Part shown: in pieces, positions 1 through 10,102 of the stretch
Position numbering within the stretch: the first letter of the stretch is position 1
Layout: each line of letters opens with the position of its first letter
Source: Williamsia herbipolensis
GTDB taxonomy: Bacteria; Actinomycetota; Actinomycetes; Mycobacteriales; Mycobacteriaceae
Direction: 5' to 3'
Assembly: GCF_000964005.1 (NCBI RefSeq)
Contig: NZ_JXYP01000021.1
Location: 364,336-428,335 of the forward strand
DNA length: 64,000 nt
Position numbers and translations under genes: made by a program
Notes under the pieces: generated by a model
The model's database searches: none
The model's input: the letters and a program-made list of their open reading frames with translations, nothing else
Told to the model about the DNA's origin: nothing

Positions 1-203
1 GTAACCAGTCGGTCCGGTCGGCGCTGCGTACCGCGCTCCGGAACTTCCGCGCGGCCGTCGACGCCGGCGAGAAGGACAAGGCGACCGAGCTGCTCGCCGC
101 CACCGGCCGCCAGCTCGACAAGGCCGCCAGCAAGGGCGTCATCCACGCCAACCAGGCCGCCAACAAGAAGTCGGCCATGGCGCTCTCGCTCAACAAGCTC
201 TGA
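1..203 (+). CDS. rpsT: 30S ribosomal protein S20, C-terminal part (partial at window edge)
   Basis: The window opens inside this gene; the frame starting at base 3 reads about 66 residues ending in a basic, alanine-rich helix with [10 protein letters not shown] near the C-terminus, which is characteristic of S20. S20 binds 16S rRNA in the 30S body during early assembly. It is transcribed away from the holA-comEC-comEA genes, the same arrangement I recall in mycobacteria. A hairpin terminator follows 45 bases after the stop. The start codon lies outside the window. Confidence 0.93.
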   Translation, partial: NQSVRSALRTALRNFRAAVDAGEKDKATELLAATGRQLDKAASKGVIHANQAANKKSAMALSLNKL

Positions 204-247
204 CGCGCCGCGGCGCACCCTCGTCGGGTGCGTCGTCGGTGGGTACG

Positions 248-283
248 ACCCCGGATGGTGCAGTCCGACCGTCCGGGGTTTTT
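248..283 (+). terminator. Rho-independent terminator after rpsT
   Basis: Perfect 8-bp stem (ACCCCGGA paired with TCCGGGGT) with a 16-base loop, followed by five T on the plus strand. It lies between the rpsT stop and the convergent holA stop at 308. Confidence 0.8.
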
Positions 284-307
284 CGTGTCCGGACGGCGGG
301 GTGACAC

Positions 308-1285
308 CTAGCGGCGGGCTCCCGACGGCTTGAGCTCGGCCACCTCGACGACCGCGCGCTGCAACGCATAGTCGGCGTTGGCGGCCTGACCCTTCACGTC
401 GCCGTTGAGGGTCGCCACCACCGACATCGCCCTCGCGATCGACGGCGCGTCCCAGGCCTGGGCCTGCGACTGCACCTTCCGCACCCGCCACGGGGGCATG
501 CCGAGCTCGGCTGCGGCGGAGTTCGCGTCGCGACCGCCCACGCTCTTCACCCGGGCGATGCCGTGCACGGCCTCCGCCAGTGCATCGGCGAGCAACACAT
601 GCGGGACACCGTGATGGCCGGCCCACGCCAACGCCTCCAGGGCGCCGGCACGATCGCCGGTGACCGCGCAGTCCGCGATCTCGAACCCCGTGACCTCCGG
701 ACGACCCGAGTAATAAGTGGCGACGGCGGCGGCGTCGACCTTGCCGCCGGTGTCGGACACCAGCTGACTGCAGGCGGCGGCGAGCTCACGGAGATCGGCG
801 CGAACGGCCTCGACGACCTGAGTGACTACGTCGCCCGAGACCCGCACCCCGTGGGAGGCGAACTCCTTCTTCACGAAGTCGATGCGGTCGCCGACGCGGG
901 TCGAGCCCACGCAGTCATGGGTGCGAGCTCCGGCCTTGCGCAGCGCCGCGACCATCGACTTCGCCCGGCCACCACCGGAGTGCACCACCACCAGGGTGAT
1001 GCCGTCGGGGAGCTCTTCGGCCGCCGAGGTGACCGCCGCGGCGGGTTCCTTGCCGGCGTCGCCGGCCGCCTCGACCACCACCATCCGCTCATCGGCGAAC
1101 AACGACGGGCTCAGCAGCTCGGCCAGTTCGTGTTCGCTGACGTCACCCGCGCGCACGCGGGTCACCGGGAGGTCGGCACCCCCGGCCGCGGCGATCGCCT
1201 CGGCGCGGACGGCGGCCGTCGCGCGTTCGACCAGGAAGTCGTCGTCGCCCAGCAGCAGGTGCAGTCGGTCGCTCACGCCGGTCAT
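308..1285 (-). CDS. holA: DNA polymerase III subunit delta
   Basis: 325 residues. HolA is the clamp-loader subunit that opens the beta sliding clamp, in a complex with DnaX and delta-prime. The N-terminus reads [15 protein letters not shown], the usual opening of actinobacterial HolA (normally GDExxLxxRA), followed by an AAA-like fold without a Walker A motif and a helical C-terminal collar ([18 protein letters not shown]). I chose the ATG at 1285 because it precedes the conserved opening; the open frame extends further upstream without homology. A stop codon in another frame overlaps this ATG as ATGA, which bears on the upstream comEC. Confidence 0.93.
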   Translation of the reverse strand: MTGVSDRLHLLLGDDDFLVERATAAVRAEAIAAAGGADLPVTRVRAGDVSEHELAELLSPSLFADERMVVVEAAGDAGKEPAAAVTSAAEELPDGITLVVVHSGGGRAKSMVAALRKAGARTHDCVGSTRVGDRIDFVKKEFASHGVRVSGDVVTQVVEAVRADLRELAAACSQLVSDTGGKVDAAAVATYYSGRPEVTGFEIADCAVTGDRAGALEALAWAGHHGVPHVLLADALAEAVHGIARVKSVGGRDANSAAAELGMPPWRVRKVQSQAQAWDAPSIARAMSVVATLNGDVKGQAANADYALQRAVVEVAELKPSGARR

Positions 1286-2885
1286 GCTGCCAGACCGCTG
1301 CGACACGAGACGAACAGCGGACAGGAGACCATCGACGCTCTCCCGGCGGCGACCCCCGTGCCGACCGCGAGACCGCGCGGGCGACGGACCGCACCGCCAG
1401 CACGACGACCAGGACGACCACGGCCGCCAGGGCGGCTCCCCCGACACCGTCGGGCACTGCGATCGTCGCACCGGGGACGTGCGCGGCGACGTCGGCGACC
1501 CGGACCATCCACCACAGCGACGGCTCGCACAGACGGATCAGTACCGCCGCGGCGACGGTCGACACCCCGGCCACCGCCGCGGCGAGGGACCCCAGGACGG
1601 TGATGAGCGGAACCGCCGGGGCGACAGCGATGTTGGCGAGCACGCCGACCGGCCCGATCGAGCCGGCGATCATCACCACCAGCGGGATGGTGACGATCTG
1701 CGCGGCCACGGCGACCGCGAGGGATTCGGCCACCACGCGGGGACATCCGCGGTCGCACAACCAGGTTCGTATCGGCGGTGCGAGCGCGATCAGGCCCGCG
1801 GTGGCCGCCACCGACAGCGCGAAGCCGGGATCGACGGCCATCGCGGGCCAGATGATCAGAACGCCCAGGACCGCCACGGCGAGGGCGGGCACCGCGGCGG
1901 TCCGTCGCTCGGCGACGAGCGCGATCAGGCCGACGAGCCCCATCAACGCCGCACGCACCACACTCGGCGACGGACGCACCACCACGACGAAGCATCCGAG
2001 CACCGCCATCGTGAGGAACGCCGCCGGAATCCGCGGCGTGCCGCACACTCGCAACACGAGCAACACCGCACCGGCGATGATCGCGAAGTTCGCACCCGAC
2101 ACGGCGAGAAGGTGAGTCAGGCCCGCGGTCCGGAACTCGTCGGCTACCTCGTCGGGCATGCCCTCGGTGTCCCCCACCGCGAGACCGGGCAGCAGTCCCG
2201 ATTCGGCGGCGGGCAGCTGCCGTCGGGCGAGGCTCGCCAGTCGCGTGCGGACCCCGGTGGCCCAGATCTGATGTCGTGGAGGCGGGGCCACGGCCTTCGG
2301 TGGCGTCGTGGTGCGCAACGCAGCGGCGGTGAGGTCGGACCGGAACGGACGGTCGACCGCGACGACGGCAACCGCCCGCTGGCCCGGGACCAGATCGGCC
2401 CATCCGTCCTGCGGTGCGGTCAGCGTCGCGGCGACCGGGGCGTCGCCCGAACGCACCGGCGCCGCCCGCACCGCGATCCTCACCCGGGGTGGCCCCGGGC
2501 CACGCAGGGTGCGGGCATCGTCGACGACGGTCATCACGGCGGTCACTTTGTGGCCGAGGAGTTCTGGTGCGGCCAGGGGACTCGCCGCGACATACGCCGC
2601 GCGGATCGCGATCGCCGTCCCGAATCCGGCGGTGATGCCCGCGGTGGCGACGAGGACCAGCACCACCTCCGCCACCGCCGGTCGCAGACCGCCGCGGCGG
2701 ACCGCCATCGCGCCCACCCCCGCGACGATCCCACAGACTGCGGCGACCGACCCGGTCACGACGGGTGCGGCGACGACGCCGATCACCGTGACGGCCCAGC
2801 ACCCAACCGCCGGGGCGATCAACCGGAGGTCGGTGACCGAGGGTGCGGCCTCCGGCGACGACGAGCGGTCGGAGTCGGTCGTCAC
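1143..2885 (-). CDS. comEC: ComEC/Rec2-family competence membrane protein
   Basis: 580 residues from a GTG that overlaps the comEA stop (GTGA). Several hydrophobic segments near the N-terminus are followed by a soluble stretch and the Competence domain, with [37 protein letters not shown], here given as landmark words only: GDTEGMP and HLLAVSG are the family signatures. About ten membrane segments follow. ComEC forms the inner-membrane channel for DNA uptake in transformable bacteria; its role in actinobacteria is unclear. No C-terminal metallo-beta-lactamase domain is present, as in other short actinobacterial forms. The last 70 residues are arginine-rich, look non-native and overlap holA by 143 bases; a frameshift at a C5 tract (1353-1357) is suspected. 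Confidence 0.85.
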   Translation of the reverse strand: MTTDSDRSSSPEAAPSVTDLRLIAPAVGCWAVTVIGVVAAPVVTGSVAAVCGIVAGVGAMAVRRGGLRPAVAEVVLVLVATAGITAGFGTAIAIRAAYVAASPLAAPELLGHKVTAVMTVVDDARTLRGPGPPRVRIAVRAAPVRSGDAPVAATLTAPQDGWADLVPGQRAVAVVAVDRPFRSDLTAAALRTTTPPKAVAPPPRHQIWATGVRTRLASLARRQLPAAESGLLPGLAVGDTEGMPDEVADEFRTAGLTHLLAVSGANFAIIAGAVLLVLRVCGTPRIPAAFLTMAVLGCFVVVVRPSPSVVRAALMGLVGLIALVAERRTAAVPALAVAVLGVLIIWPAMAVDPGFALSVAATAGLIALAPPIRTWLCDRGCPRVVAESLAVAVAAQIVTIPLVVMIAGSIGPVGVLANIAVAPAVPLITVLGSLAAAVAGVSTVAAAVLIRLCEPSLWWMVRVADVAAHVPGATIAVPDGVGGAALAAVVVLVVVLAVRSVARAVSRSARGSPPGERRWSPVRCSSRVAAVWQHDRRERPTAPAAGRRRLPGRTRDGRRPRRGDRRGRGCRPPGDPRARG

Positions 2886-3976
2886 CCCGCGCCGACGGTG
2901 ACACGGTCGCGCAGCTTGGCCAGACGCCCCGGCCCGATGCCGTCGACCTCGGCGAGCTGGTCGACGGAGGTGAATCGCCCGTTGCGCGTACGCCATTCGA
3001 TGATCGCGGCCGCGGTGACCGGCCCGACGCCGGGCAGGGTGTCCAGGGCCGCCTCGTCGGCGGTGTTGAGGTCCACGGTTCCCGCCGACCCCGATGCGCC
3101 CGACCCGGCCGCGCCCACGGACGGCGCCGTTCCCGCCGTGGCCGTCGGCGGCCGATCACCGGGCGTCGCGGGTGACGACGCACCACCGCCCGACACCACC
3201 GCACTGCGCAGCCGCGTGCCGCCCGACGGGTCGGCGAACCCGACGAGGATCTGGTCTCCGTCGCGTACCGGTTGCGCCATGTTCAGGCTCAGGAGGTCGG
3301 CTCCCGGGCGACCACCACCGGCCGCGGCGATGGCGTCGGCGATCCGCGCGGTCGTCGACAGGTGGACCAGGCCCGGTGTCCGCACGAGACCGACGACACT
3401 CACCACCATGGCCGCACCCCCGCCGGCGGGTGCCTCCGACGACGGGGGTCCCGTTGCGCGCGAGGGGTTCGCAGCGGTGACTCCCGCGGTGGCGCGATCG
3501 GACGGTGCCGCCGCACCCGCACTCGACGGGAACGCGACGACCGTCGGGACGTCGTCCGACGACCCCGACACGACGGTGTAGACGGTGACCACGCACGCGA
3601 GCACGCCGACCACCACGAGCGCGACCGCCGCCGGCGGTGCCATCAGCAGCCCCCGGCGACGCCGACCTCGAGGACGGGATCGTGGTGTGGCAAGCGATGT
3701 GTCGGCGTCGGGGTCCGCGGCCGGGTCGAGCCACCGCGGCGTCGCCGGCTGATCCCAGCGGGGTGACGGCGCGCGATCGGGCGTGTCGAACTCGCCATCG
3801 GGCTGCCGCGTCAGGTCGTCGGGTCCGAGCGGCCAGTCGGTGACGCGATCGGGGTCGTCGAGGTCGAGATCGGGGCCCGACACCACGTCGTCACCCAACC
3901 TCGCCCACGGCGCGGCGGGAGACTGCAGGCGCGCGAGACCATCGCCGCCACGCGGAGACCGGGAGCTGAGTGCCAT
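2882..3976 (-). CDS. comEA: ComEA-like helix-hairpin-helix DNA-binding membrane protein
   Basis: 364 residues. Residues 1-105 are acidic and disordered; one transmembrane helix lies at about 109-137. A SLBB-type domain occupies 190-250 (VSVVGLVRTPGLVHL, DGDQILVGF). A C-terminal double helix-hairpin-helix at 300-360 carries VDLNTADEAALDTLPGVG and IDGIGP-like motifs (here VDGIGPGRL). The order TM-SLBB-HhH is that of ComEA, which binds double-stranded DNA outside the membrane and hands it to ComEC, encoded immediately downstream with a 4-base overlap. The cytoplasmic N-terminal extension is long for the family. Confidence 0.9.
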   Translation of the reverse strand: MALSSRSPRGGDGLARLQSPAAPWARLGDDVVSGPDLDLDDPDRVTDWPLGPDDLTRQPDGEFDTPDRAPSPRWDQPATPRWLDPAADPDADTSLATPRSRPRGRRRRGLLMAPPAAVALVVVGVLACVVTVYTVVSGSSDDVPTVVAFPSSAGAAAPSDRATAGVTAANPSRATGPPSSEAPAGGGAAMVVSVVGLVRTPGLVHLSTTARIADAIAAAGGGRPGADLLSLNMAQPVRDGDQILVGFADPSGGTRLRSAVVSGGGASSPATPGDRPPTATAGTAPSVGAAGSGASGSAGTVDLNTADEAALDTLPGVGPVTAAAIIEWRTRNGRFTSVDQLAEVDGIGPGRLAKLRDRVTVGAG

Positions 3977-4072
3977 GGCACGACGCTAGGACCACCGCGT
4001 CGACCCGGAGCCGTTCATGACCCGACGCGACCGCCGCAGCTGTGGATGACCACGCAGCTGTGGACGGATCGG

Positions 4073-4933
4073 TCAGGCCGGGGTCTCGTACCCCTCGACC
4101 GGATCGAGCTCGGTGCTGATCACAACACCCACCGCGCCGCTGCCGACGTGGCTGCTGAGCACCGGCCCCATGTCGGAGGTGATGACCGAGACGGTGCGCA
4201 CCCGCTCACTGATCCGGGCCACGATGTCGGCGGCGGCCTCGGGTGCCTCACAGTGCAGTACGCCGATCGTGGCGGGGCGACGGTGGGTCGCGGCGACGGC
4301 GGCGTCGACGAGTTTGGTGACCGCCTTGCTCAGGGTGCGTTGCCGTTCGGCGACCACGAGCGTGCCGTCGACCACACGCAGCACCGGCTTGATCGACAGC
4401 GCCGACCCGAAGAGCTTCGTCGCCGCGCCGATCCGACCGCTCGCGCGCAGGTTGTCGAGTTGCGCGACGCAGAGCAGGGTCTCGCTGGTGGAGCCGGCGC
4501 GGATGGCTGCCTCGTAGACGCGATCGAGGTCCGCGCCCGCCACGGCGGCCTGCGCCGCGGCGATGGCCGCGAACCCCACTGCGAGACCCACCGACCGCGA
4601 GTCGACCACACGAACCCGGCCCGGGAACTTCTCCGCGGCCACCCGCGCCGAACCCCACGTACCGCTCAGTCGTCTGCTCATCAGCACCGCCACGACACCG
4701 TCGTCACCGCTGTCGGCGACCGCCTGGTCGAACGCGGCGGCCAGATCGGCGGGCACGGCACCGGAGGTGGTGGTGGTCGGATCGTTGTAGATCTCGGGAC
4801 CGATGTCGTCGACGTCCTCGGACAGATCGAGGTCGCCGTTCATCACGTGCAGCGGGACCTGACGGATGTCGTAGTGCTGACGGATCGGCGCGGGCAACCG
4901 CGCCGAGGAATCGGTCACCACCACCACGGTCAC
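4073..4933 (-). CDS. DegV family protein (FakB-like fatty-acid-binding)
   Basis: 286 residues covering a full DegV fold. The N-terminus VVVVTDSSARLP is the family start, TTTTSGAVPADL is the lipid-contact TS-P loop, and SRRLSGTWGSA matches the S-x-LSGTY-type loop. DegV proteins bind a fatty acid and, as FakB, present it to the kinase FakA to make acyl-phosphate. A FakA-like protein lies at 14448-16202 in this window. The gene heads a run continuing into octT with a 24-base gap. Actual binding of a fatty acid and use by that kinase are inferred. Confidence 0.88.
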   Translation of the reverse strand: MTVVVVTDSSARLPAPIRQHYDIRQVPLHVMNGDLDLSEDVDDIGPEIYNDPTTTTSGAVPADLAAAFDQAVADSGDDGVVAVLMSRRLSGTWGSARVAAEKFPGRVRVVDSRSVGLAVGFAAIAAAQAAVAGADLDRVYEAAIRAGSTSETLLCVAQLDNLRASGRIGAATKLFGSALSIKPVLRVVDGTLVVAERQRTLSKAVTKLVDAAVAATHRRPATIGVLHCEAPEAAADIVARISERVRTVSVITSDMGPVLSSHVGSGAVGVVISTELDPVEGYETPA

Positions 4934-4957
4934 GCCGCCCAGCGTAGGGGGCGGGGA

Positions 4958-5755
4958 TCAGCGAGGTGTCGGCGGTGCCGAGACGGTTCGATCGTCACCC
5001 GTCGCATCGCGCACGGCGTCGGTCATGAGGGCACCGATCGCGGTGTGGCACGCGAAGCCCCAGTGGATGCCGTCGGGGTTGTGGTCGGCGGCGATCATCG
5101 CCACCGGTCCGGCGGCGCGGTCCTCGGCGGCGAAATGCGCCGCCGTCACCGGATAGAAGTCGACCGTCGGCATCGCATGGTCGGCCGCCCACCGTCGCAT
5201 CGCGCTGGTGTGACGGGCGCGGGCGCTGTGCACGAACCCGTAGTACGGGCTGCTGTGCGTCGAGGGCAGACACAGGATGACCGGCAGGTCGGGACGCACC
5301 ATCGCCAACGCCGACCGGATCTTCTCGAGGTACTCCACGGTCACCGGCGCCGGCAACGCCACGGGCCAGCCGAGCGGCGACAACAGCGGCTGCAGCCGGC
5401 CGTACGCGGCACGTACCGCCTGTCGCAGCCACGACGGTCGCAGGTAGCGGATCTGCTCGCGCACCGCGGTCGGCAGCGGCGAGGGCAACGTGTCCATCCC
5501 GCCGATCGCGATCACCACCACACGAGCTGTCGGGATCGCCGCCCAGATCCGCGGATCCTGGGTGATCGCCCACCACACGTCACGGGTGGTCCACCCGATC
5601 CGACCGAAGAGTTCCGACCGCAGCCCGACACCCTCGGCGGCGATGGTCGGCCAGATGCGCGGATCATCGGCGGGCAATCCGCCCTCGGGTCCGTAGTAGG
5701 CGAGGGAGTCCGACAGCACCAGCATGCTGTCGCCGCCTCTGGCCTGTGCCGTCAT
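4958..5755 (-). CDS. octT: SGNH-hydrolase family, likely diglucosylglycerate octanoyltransferase
   Basis: 265 residues from the ATG at 5755, or 256 from an internal ATG at the MLVLSDSLAYYG motif. SDSL near the N-terminus fits SGNH block I, and DGIHWG near the C-terminus carries the Asp-x-x-His pair of block V. The neighbours gpgP upstream and degV downstream reproduce the order I recall for Rv2419c-Rv2418c-Rv2417c, in which Rv2418c is the octanoyltransferase acting on (di)glucosylglycerate in methylglucose lipopolysaccharide synthesis. The name rests mainly on this context plus the fold; the substrate cannot be read from the sequence. Confidence 0.75.
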   Translation of the reverse strand: MTAQARGGDSMLVLSDSLAYYGPEGGLPADDPRIWPTIAAEGVGLRSELFGRIGWTTRDVWWAITQDPRIWAAIPTARVVVIAIGGMDTLPSPLPTAVREQIRYLRPSWLRQAVRAAYGRLQPLLSPLGWPVALPAPVTVEYLEKIRSALAMVRPDLPVILCLPSTHSSPYYGFVHSARARHTSAMRRWAADHAMPTVDFYPVTAAHFAAEDRAAGPVAMIAADHNPDGIHWGFACHTAIGALMTDAVRDATGDDRTVSAPPTPR

Positions 5756-5765
5756 CGCACGGCCG

Positions 5766-6428
5766 TCACTGCACGGCGGCGTCGGCGATCTCCGCCGAGG
5801 CGTTCCACACGTCCAGACGCCAGGTCGGTGCGTCACCGTGGCCGCTGAGCTGCACCCAGCTGGTGTTGGCGAGGCCACCGAAGACCGGCCACGACCGCTG
5901 CGGGAGGCCCAGGAGGCCGGCCGTCATGGCGGCGATGACCCCACCGTGTGCAACGAGCACCACAGGGTTGTCCGCGTCGGGACCACTGCCCCAGTCGGGG
6001 AGGTCCGCGACGAGTTCGGTCACCACCGGGATGGAGCGCTCGGCGACGTCGACCCGGCTCTCGCCCTGCGGCGGACGCCACGTCGAGTCGTCACGCCAGT
6101 CGCGTCGGGCGCCGGGCATCGCGTCGTCGACCTCGTGATGGGTCAGGCCCTGCCAGTCGCCCAGGTGCGTCTCCCGCAGCCGCTGGTCGGTGGTGATCGG
6201 GAGGCCGACGACGTCGGCCAGGGCTTTCGCGGTGTCGTGGGCGCGCCTCAGGTCCGAGGAGATGATCTGACGCGGGGATCGCTTGGCGAGCACCCGGGCC
6301 GCCGCACGCGCCTGGGCGACGCCCACCTCGGACAGGTCGGTGTCGAGCTGACCCTGCATCCGGCTCGCGGCGTTGTAGTCGGTCTGCCCGTGGCGCAACA
6401 GGATCAGGCGACGGACCACGGGGGTCAT
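5766..6428 (-). CDS. gpgP: Glucosyl-3-phosphoglycerate phosphatase (histidine phosphatase family)
   Basis: 220 residues from ATG 6428; a GTG at 6467 overlapping the rsfS stop as GTGA would give 233. LLRHGQTDYN holds the phospho-acceptor histidine (His13), RETHLGDWQGLTH the acidic acceptor loop, and VLVAHGGVIAA the second catalytic histidine. The motif context SRMQGQLDT is that of mycobacterial GpgP rather than a glycolytic mutase. GpgP removes phosphate from glucosyl-3-phosphoglycerate to give glucosylglycerate, the primer of methylglucose lipopolysaccharides. The neighbouring octT would acylate a later intermediate. Confidence 0.85.
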   Translation of the reverse strand: MTPVVRRLILLRHGQTDYNAASRMQGQLDTDLSEVGVAQARAAARVLAKRSPRQIISSDLRRAHDTAKALADVVGLPITTDQRLRETHLGDWQGLTHHEVDDAMPGARRDWRDDSTWRPPQGESRVDVAERSIPVVTELVADLPDWGSGPDADNPVVLVAHGGVIAAMTAGLLGLPQRSWPVFGGLANTSWVQLSGHGDAPTWRLDVWNASAEIADAAVQ

Positions 6429-6463
6429 CCGCTCGACAGAACTGTCCCCGGTGTCGGGTCCGC

Positions 6464-6826
6464 TCACGCGAGGGTCTCGGGGTCGACCACCGGGCAGTCC
6501 TTCCACAGGCTGTCGAGGGCGTAGAACTCGCGCTCCTCGCTGTGCTGGATGTGGACGACGATCTCGGAGTAGTCGAGCAGCGTCCAACGGCCCTCGCGGG
6601 CACCCTCGCGACGCAGCGGCTTGTGTCCGACCTCGCGGAGCTTCTCCTCGACCGCGTCGACGATGGCGCCCACCTGACGTTCGTTGCCCGCCGAGGCGAT
6701 CACGAACAGGTCGGTGATGACGAGCTGCTCGGAGACGTCGATGATCGTGACGTTCTCGGCGAGCTTGTCGGAGGCGGCGTCGGCGGCGACCTTCGCCATC
6801 GCGAGCGCCTCGGGTGTGGCTGTCAC
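6464..6826 (-). CDS. rsfS: Ribosome silencing factor RsfS
   Basis: 120 residues from a GTG that overlaps the nadD stop (GTGA). The domain spans nearly the whole chain: [29 protein letters not shown] and [14 protein letters not shown] contain the family landmarks (DYxxxVVHIF in most members, here VVHIQ). RsfS binds ribosomal protein L14 (uL14) and blocks subunit joining during nutrient limitation. The nadD-rsfS-gpgP order is common in actinobacteria, and the coupled starts suggest one transcript. Confidence 0.93.
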   Translation of the reverse strand: MTATPEALAMAKVAADAASDKLAENVTIIDVSEQLVITDLFVIASAGNERQVGAIVDAVEEKLREVGHKPLRREGAREGRWTLLDYSEIVVHIQHSEEREFYALDSLWKDCPVVDPETLA

Positions 6827-7683
6827 AGGTGTCCTCTCGAAGACGTTTGTTCGGTGGCGGGGAACGTGTCCCCGACCCGGGGTGCATCGGTGGGGTCGGC
6901 CGTCGCGGGGTGCACGGCCGAGGGGTGGACGGCACCGTCGGGATCGGCCGACGGGCCCGACACCCCGCGCGACTCGGGGCGCGGCACGCGGTAGAGACGC
7001 CGCTTGGTGATGTACTGCACGACACCGTCGGGTACGAGGTACCAGACGGGCCGCCCCTGCGCCGCGCGGTCGCGACAGTCGGTGGACGAGATCGCCAACG
7101 CCGGCACCTCGATGAGGTGCAGAGCGTCCGGCGACAACGTCTCGAGGTGCGTGCCCAGATGCGCGGCACCGAGTTCGTACCCCGGGCGGCTGACGCCGAC
7201 GAATCGCGCCAGCGCGAAGAGTTCCTCCCAGTCGTGCCAGGTCAGGATCGAGCTGAGCGCGTCGGCGCCGGTGATGAAGTAGAGGTCGGAATCGGGGTGC
7301 AGTCGACTGAGGTCGCGCAGAGTGTCGACGGTGTAGGTGTCGCCCTGGCGTTCGATGTCGACCCGGCTCACCGAGAACCGCGGATTGGCCGCGGTCGCGA
7401 TGACGGTCATCAGATAGCGATCCTCGGCCGGGCTGACCACGGGGACCACCGTGCTCTCGCCCTGGCGCACCGCCTGCTCGTCGGACAACTTCTGCCACGG
7501 ACGTCCGGTGGGGACGAAGATGACCTCGTCGAGATCGAACCGGTCGGCGACCTCGTTCGCGGCGACGAGGTGCCCGTTGTGGATGGGGTCGAAGGTGCCG
7601 CCCATCACGCCGACCCGTCGTCGTCGGAGTGCGCCGACCGGTGCGGTCGACTCGACCGGTGCGGTCGGACGGATCTCGGGCAT
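6823..7683 (-). CDS. nadD: Nicotinate-nucleotide adenylyltransferase
   Basis: 286 residues from ATG 7683. [13 protein letters not shown] (residues 27-39) is the nucleotidylyltransferase GxFxPxHxGH motif, and ISSTDCRDR is the second (ISSTxxR) motif. NadD adenylates nicotinate mononucleotide to deamido-NAD in NAD synthesis. A proline- and acid-rich tail of about 60 residues after the catalytic domain (from about residue 225) is longer than in minimal NadD and looks disordered. The first 22 residues also lack homology, so translation could begin at the valine just before GVMGG. Confidence 0.94.
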   Translation of the reverse strand: MPEIRPTAPVESTAPVGALRRRRVGVMGGTFDPIHNGHLVAANEVADRFDLDEVIFVPTGRPWQKLSDEQAVRQGESTVVPVVSPAEDRYLMTVIATAANPRFSVSRVDIERQGDTYTVDTLRDLSRLHPDSDLYFITGADALSSILTWHDWEELFALARFVGVSRPGYELGAAHLGTHLETLSPDALHLIEVPALAISSTDCRDRAAQGRPVWYLVPDGVVQYITKRRLYRVPRPESRGVSGPSADPDGAVHPSAVHPATADPTDAPRVGDTFPATEQTSSRGHL

Positions 7684-7727
7684 GTCTGCGGAGTCTACGT
7701 GCCCGCCAACCGGGGGAACCGACACGC

Positions 7728-9176
7728 TCAGACCGGCAGCAGGTCGGCGATGACCTGCGCCAACTGGCGCGCGTTGCGGCATTCGTGCATCTCGATGATG
7801 GTCGAGTAATCCTGGGCGACCGAATCACCGGTGTCCCACAGCGACTCGGACTCGGGGTTGAGCCAGTAGGCGTGGCGGGCACGGTCGACCAGCGTGCGCA
7901 ACGCCTCGAACCGTGGGTCGTGATAGTTGTTGCGGCCGTCACCGAGGACGAGCAACGCGCCGCGGTGGGTGAGCGACTCGATGTGGTCGTCGACGAACCC
8001 GGCCAGGGCGTGGCCGTAGTCGGAGTGACCGTCGCGGGTGATCAGCCGGGCGTTGTGCAGCATCTCGGTGACGGCGGTGGAGATGTCGATGTCGTCGGGA
8101 CGCCTGCTGAAGTAGTCGGTCACCTCGTCGACGGTGTCGACGAACGCGAACACGCGCACCGCGGAGAAATGCTGACGCAACGCGTGGACGAGCTGCAGCG
8201 TGAACTGCGAGAACCCCGACACCGAGCCCGACACGTCGCACAGGATGACCAGCTCGGGTCGGCCCGGACGGGGGCGGCGGTAGGTGAGGTCGATGGGGAC
8301 ACCGCCCGTCGACATCGAGGCCCGCAGGGTCTTGCGGATGTCGACGACTCCACGCCGTGCCCGGCGGCGCCGCACCTCGAGCTTCGCGGCGAGCAGCCGG
8401 GCGAGCGGGTCGACGGTGCGGCGCAGTTCGATCATCTCCGCGCGACCGGCCGAGAGGAACGCGATGTTCTCCGGCAGGGTCGGTACGGCGTACTCCCCCA
8501 CCCGCTCCCGGCCCGACCGCTCGGTCATGCGGCGTCGGGTCTCCTCGGACACCAGGTCGCCGAAGCGCCCCACCCGGTCGGCCGCCGAACGCCGATAGCG
8601 TGGTCCGACACCGCCGTCGTCGTCGTCACCGGACGCCGCCGCCATGGCCGCCGCGATACGCGCGATGAGGGTCTGCGGCCGGATCGACGACATCGCCTGA
8701 TAGGTCGAGAACGCGTCGCCCCGCGTGGATCGGTAGCCGCCGATCTGATCGACGATCAGCGAGATCAACTGCGCCAGACGACCATCGTTCTGCGCGTCGC
8801 CGTCGGCGAGCATCTCGGCGACCATCTCGCGCACCGCGTCGATGTCGACCGCGCCGGTGTCGTCGGTGGGGAGTTCGAGATCGGTGGTGCGGGTACCGGT
8901 CCCGAGGGGGAACCAGAGGTCGAACACCGCGTCGAAGACCGGCCGTTGGGTGTGATCGGTGACGAGCGTGCACGCCAGTCCCTCGCGGAACCCGGTGCGG
9001 TCGAGCAGGTCGAGCACCTCGGTGGCACACGCGGCGTCGATCAGCGACGCCGGACCCACCACGATCCCCCGGTCGCGCAGGTCGTCGACGAACCCGGTCA
9101 GGTGGTCGACGAGGTGGGCCCCCGCGTCACCGCGACGCGGTCCACCGCGGCGGCGACCGACGAGGGGGGACGTCAT
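7728..9176 (-). CDS. VWA domain-containing CoxE-like protein
   Basis: 482 residues. The C-terminal half is a von Willebrand A domain with an intact metal-ion-dependent adhesion motif, [11 protein letters not shown], plus downstream TRDGHSDYG. The N-terminal half is helical and matches the CoxE/YehP-like extension. Its start overlaps the stop of the MoxR ATPase gene (ATGA). MoxR-VWA pairs act as chaperone-like systems that insert cofactors or remodel partner complexes; the client of this pair is not identifiable here. The order MoxR then VWA beside proA is as I recall for mycobacteria. Confidence 0.88.
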   Translation of the reverse strand: MTSPLVGRRRGGPRRGDAGAHLVDHLTGFVDDLRDRGIVVGPASLIDAACATEVLDLLDRTGFREGLACTLVTDHTQRPVFDAVFDLWFPLGTGTRTTDLELPTDDTGAVDIDAVREMVAEMLADGDAQNDGRLAQLISLIVDQIGGYRSTRGDAFSTYQAMSSIRPQTLIARIAAAMAAASGDDDDGGVGPRYRRSAADRVGRFGDLVSEETRRRMTERSGRERVGEYAVPTLPENIAFLSAGRAEMIELRRTVDPLARLLAAKLEVRRRRARRGVVDIRKTLRASMSTGGVPIDLTYRRPRPGRPELVILCDVSGSVSGFSQFTLQLVHALRQHFSAVRVFAFVDTVDEVTDYFSRRPDDIDISTAVTEMLHNARLITRDGHSDYGHALAGFVDDHIESLTHRGALLVLGDGRNNYHDPRFEALRTLVDRARHAYWLNPESESLWDTGDSVAQDYSTIIEMHECRNARQLAQVIADLLPV

Positions 9177-10102
9177 CGGTCGAGCTTCAACTCCGCCGCC
9201 GCGGCCTTGAGGTCGGGGCGGTGCTTGAGGACGACCCCCAGGGTGCGACTGAGGATCTCGTCGTCGAGCCGCCCGCGCGGCTTCTCCCCGATCCCCAACG
9301 CCAACAACGTGTTGCCCCAGTCGATGGTCTCTGCCACCGACGGCTTCTTGCGGAGATCGAGTGACCGCAGGACACCGATCACGCGGATCATCTCCCGCGC
9401 GATCGAGTCCGACAGGGCCGGCACCCGCGAGGCGAGGATCTCCCGCTCACGCGCGGGGTCCGGGAAGTCGATGTAGAGGTACAGACACCGACGCTTGAGC
9501 GCCTCGGAGAGTTCGCGGGTCGCGTTCGAGGTCAGCAGCACGATCGGACGGCGCACCGCGGCAACGGTTCCCATCTCGGGGATCGTCACCGCGAAGTCGC
9601 TGAGCACCTCGAGGAGCAGGCCCTCGACGTCGACGTCGGCCTTGTCGACCTCGTCGATCAACAGCACAGTGGGGTCGGTGCGGGAGATGGCACGCAACAA
9701 CGGTCGCGGCAGCAGGAACTCCGCGGAGAAGATGTCGGCTTTGGTCTCGTCCCAGCCTCGTTGCCCCGTCGACTGGATGTGCAGGATCTGCTTGGCGTGG
9801 TTCCACTCGTAGAGCGCGCGCGCCTCGTCGATGCCCTCGTAGCACTGCAGCCGGACGAGCTCGGCCGCCGACGTCTGCGAGATCGCCCGCGCCAGTTCGG
9901 TCTTGCCGACGCCGGCCGGGCCCTCCACGAGCAACGGCTTGCCGAGACGGTCGGCGAGGAACACCGCGGTCGCCGTGGCGGTGCCGGCGAGATATCCCGT
10001 CGCGGCGAGTCGGGTGCGGACGTCGTCGGTGTCGGTGAAGACCGGCGAGACGGCCGGACCGCCGAGCCCGGGCGGGGTCGTGGGGGCTGATGTGTCGGTC
10101 AC
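9173..10102 (-). CDS. MoxR-family AAA+ ATPase
   Basis: 309 residues from a GTG overlapping the proA stop (GTGA). Walker A is [12 protein letters not shown], Walker B is [11 protein letters not shown], sensor I is [24 protein letters not shown] and a winged C-terminal lid complete the MoxR fold. The partner is the VWA protein encoded immediately downstream and translationally coupled. Function is inferred to be ATP-driven maturation of an unknown enzyme. Confidence 0.92.
   Translation of the reverse strand: MTDTSAPTTPPGLGGPAVSPVFTDTDDVRTRLAATGYLAGTATATAVFLADRLGKPLLVEGPAGVGKTELARAISQTSAAELVRLQCYEGIDEARALYEWNHAKQILHIQSTGQRGWDETKADIFSAEFLLPRPLLRAISRTDPTVLLIDEVDKADVDVEGLLLEVLSDFAVTIPEMGTVAAVRRPIVLLTSNATRELSEALKRRCLYLYIDFPDPAREREILASRVPALSDSIAREMIRVIGVLRSLDLRKKPSVAETIDWGNTLLALGIGEKPRGRLDDEILSRTLGVVLKHRPDLKAAAAELKLDR

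Noticed and set aside
822..3581. A 919-codon open frame on the plus strand
   Set aside because: It runs antisense to holA, comEC and comEA. Its product is arginine- and histidine-rich low-complexity sequence, the usual shadow of GC-rich coding DNA.
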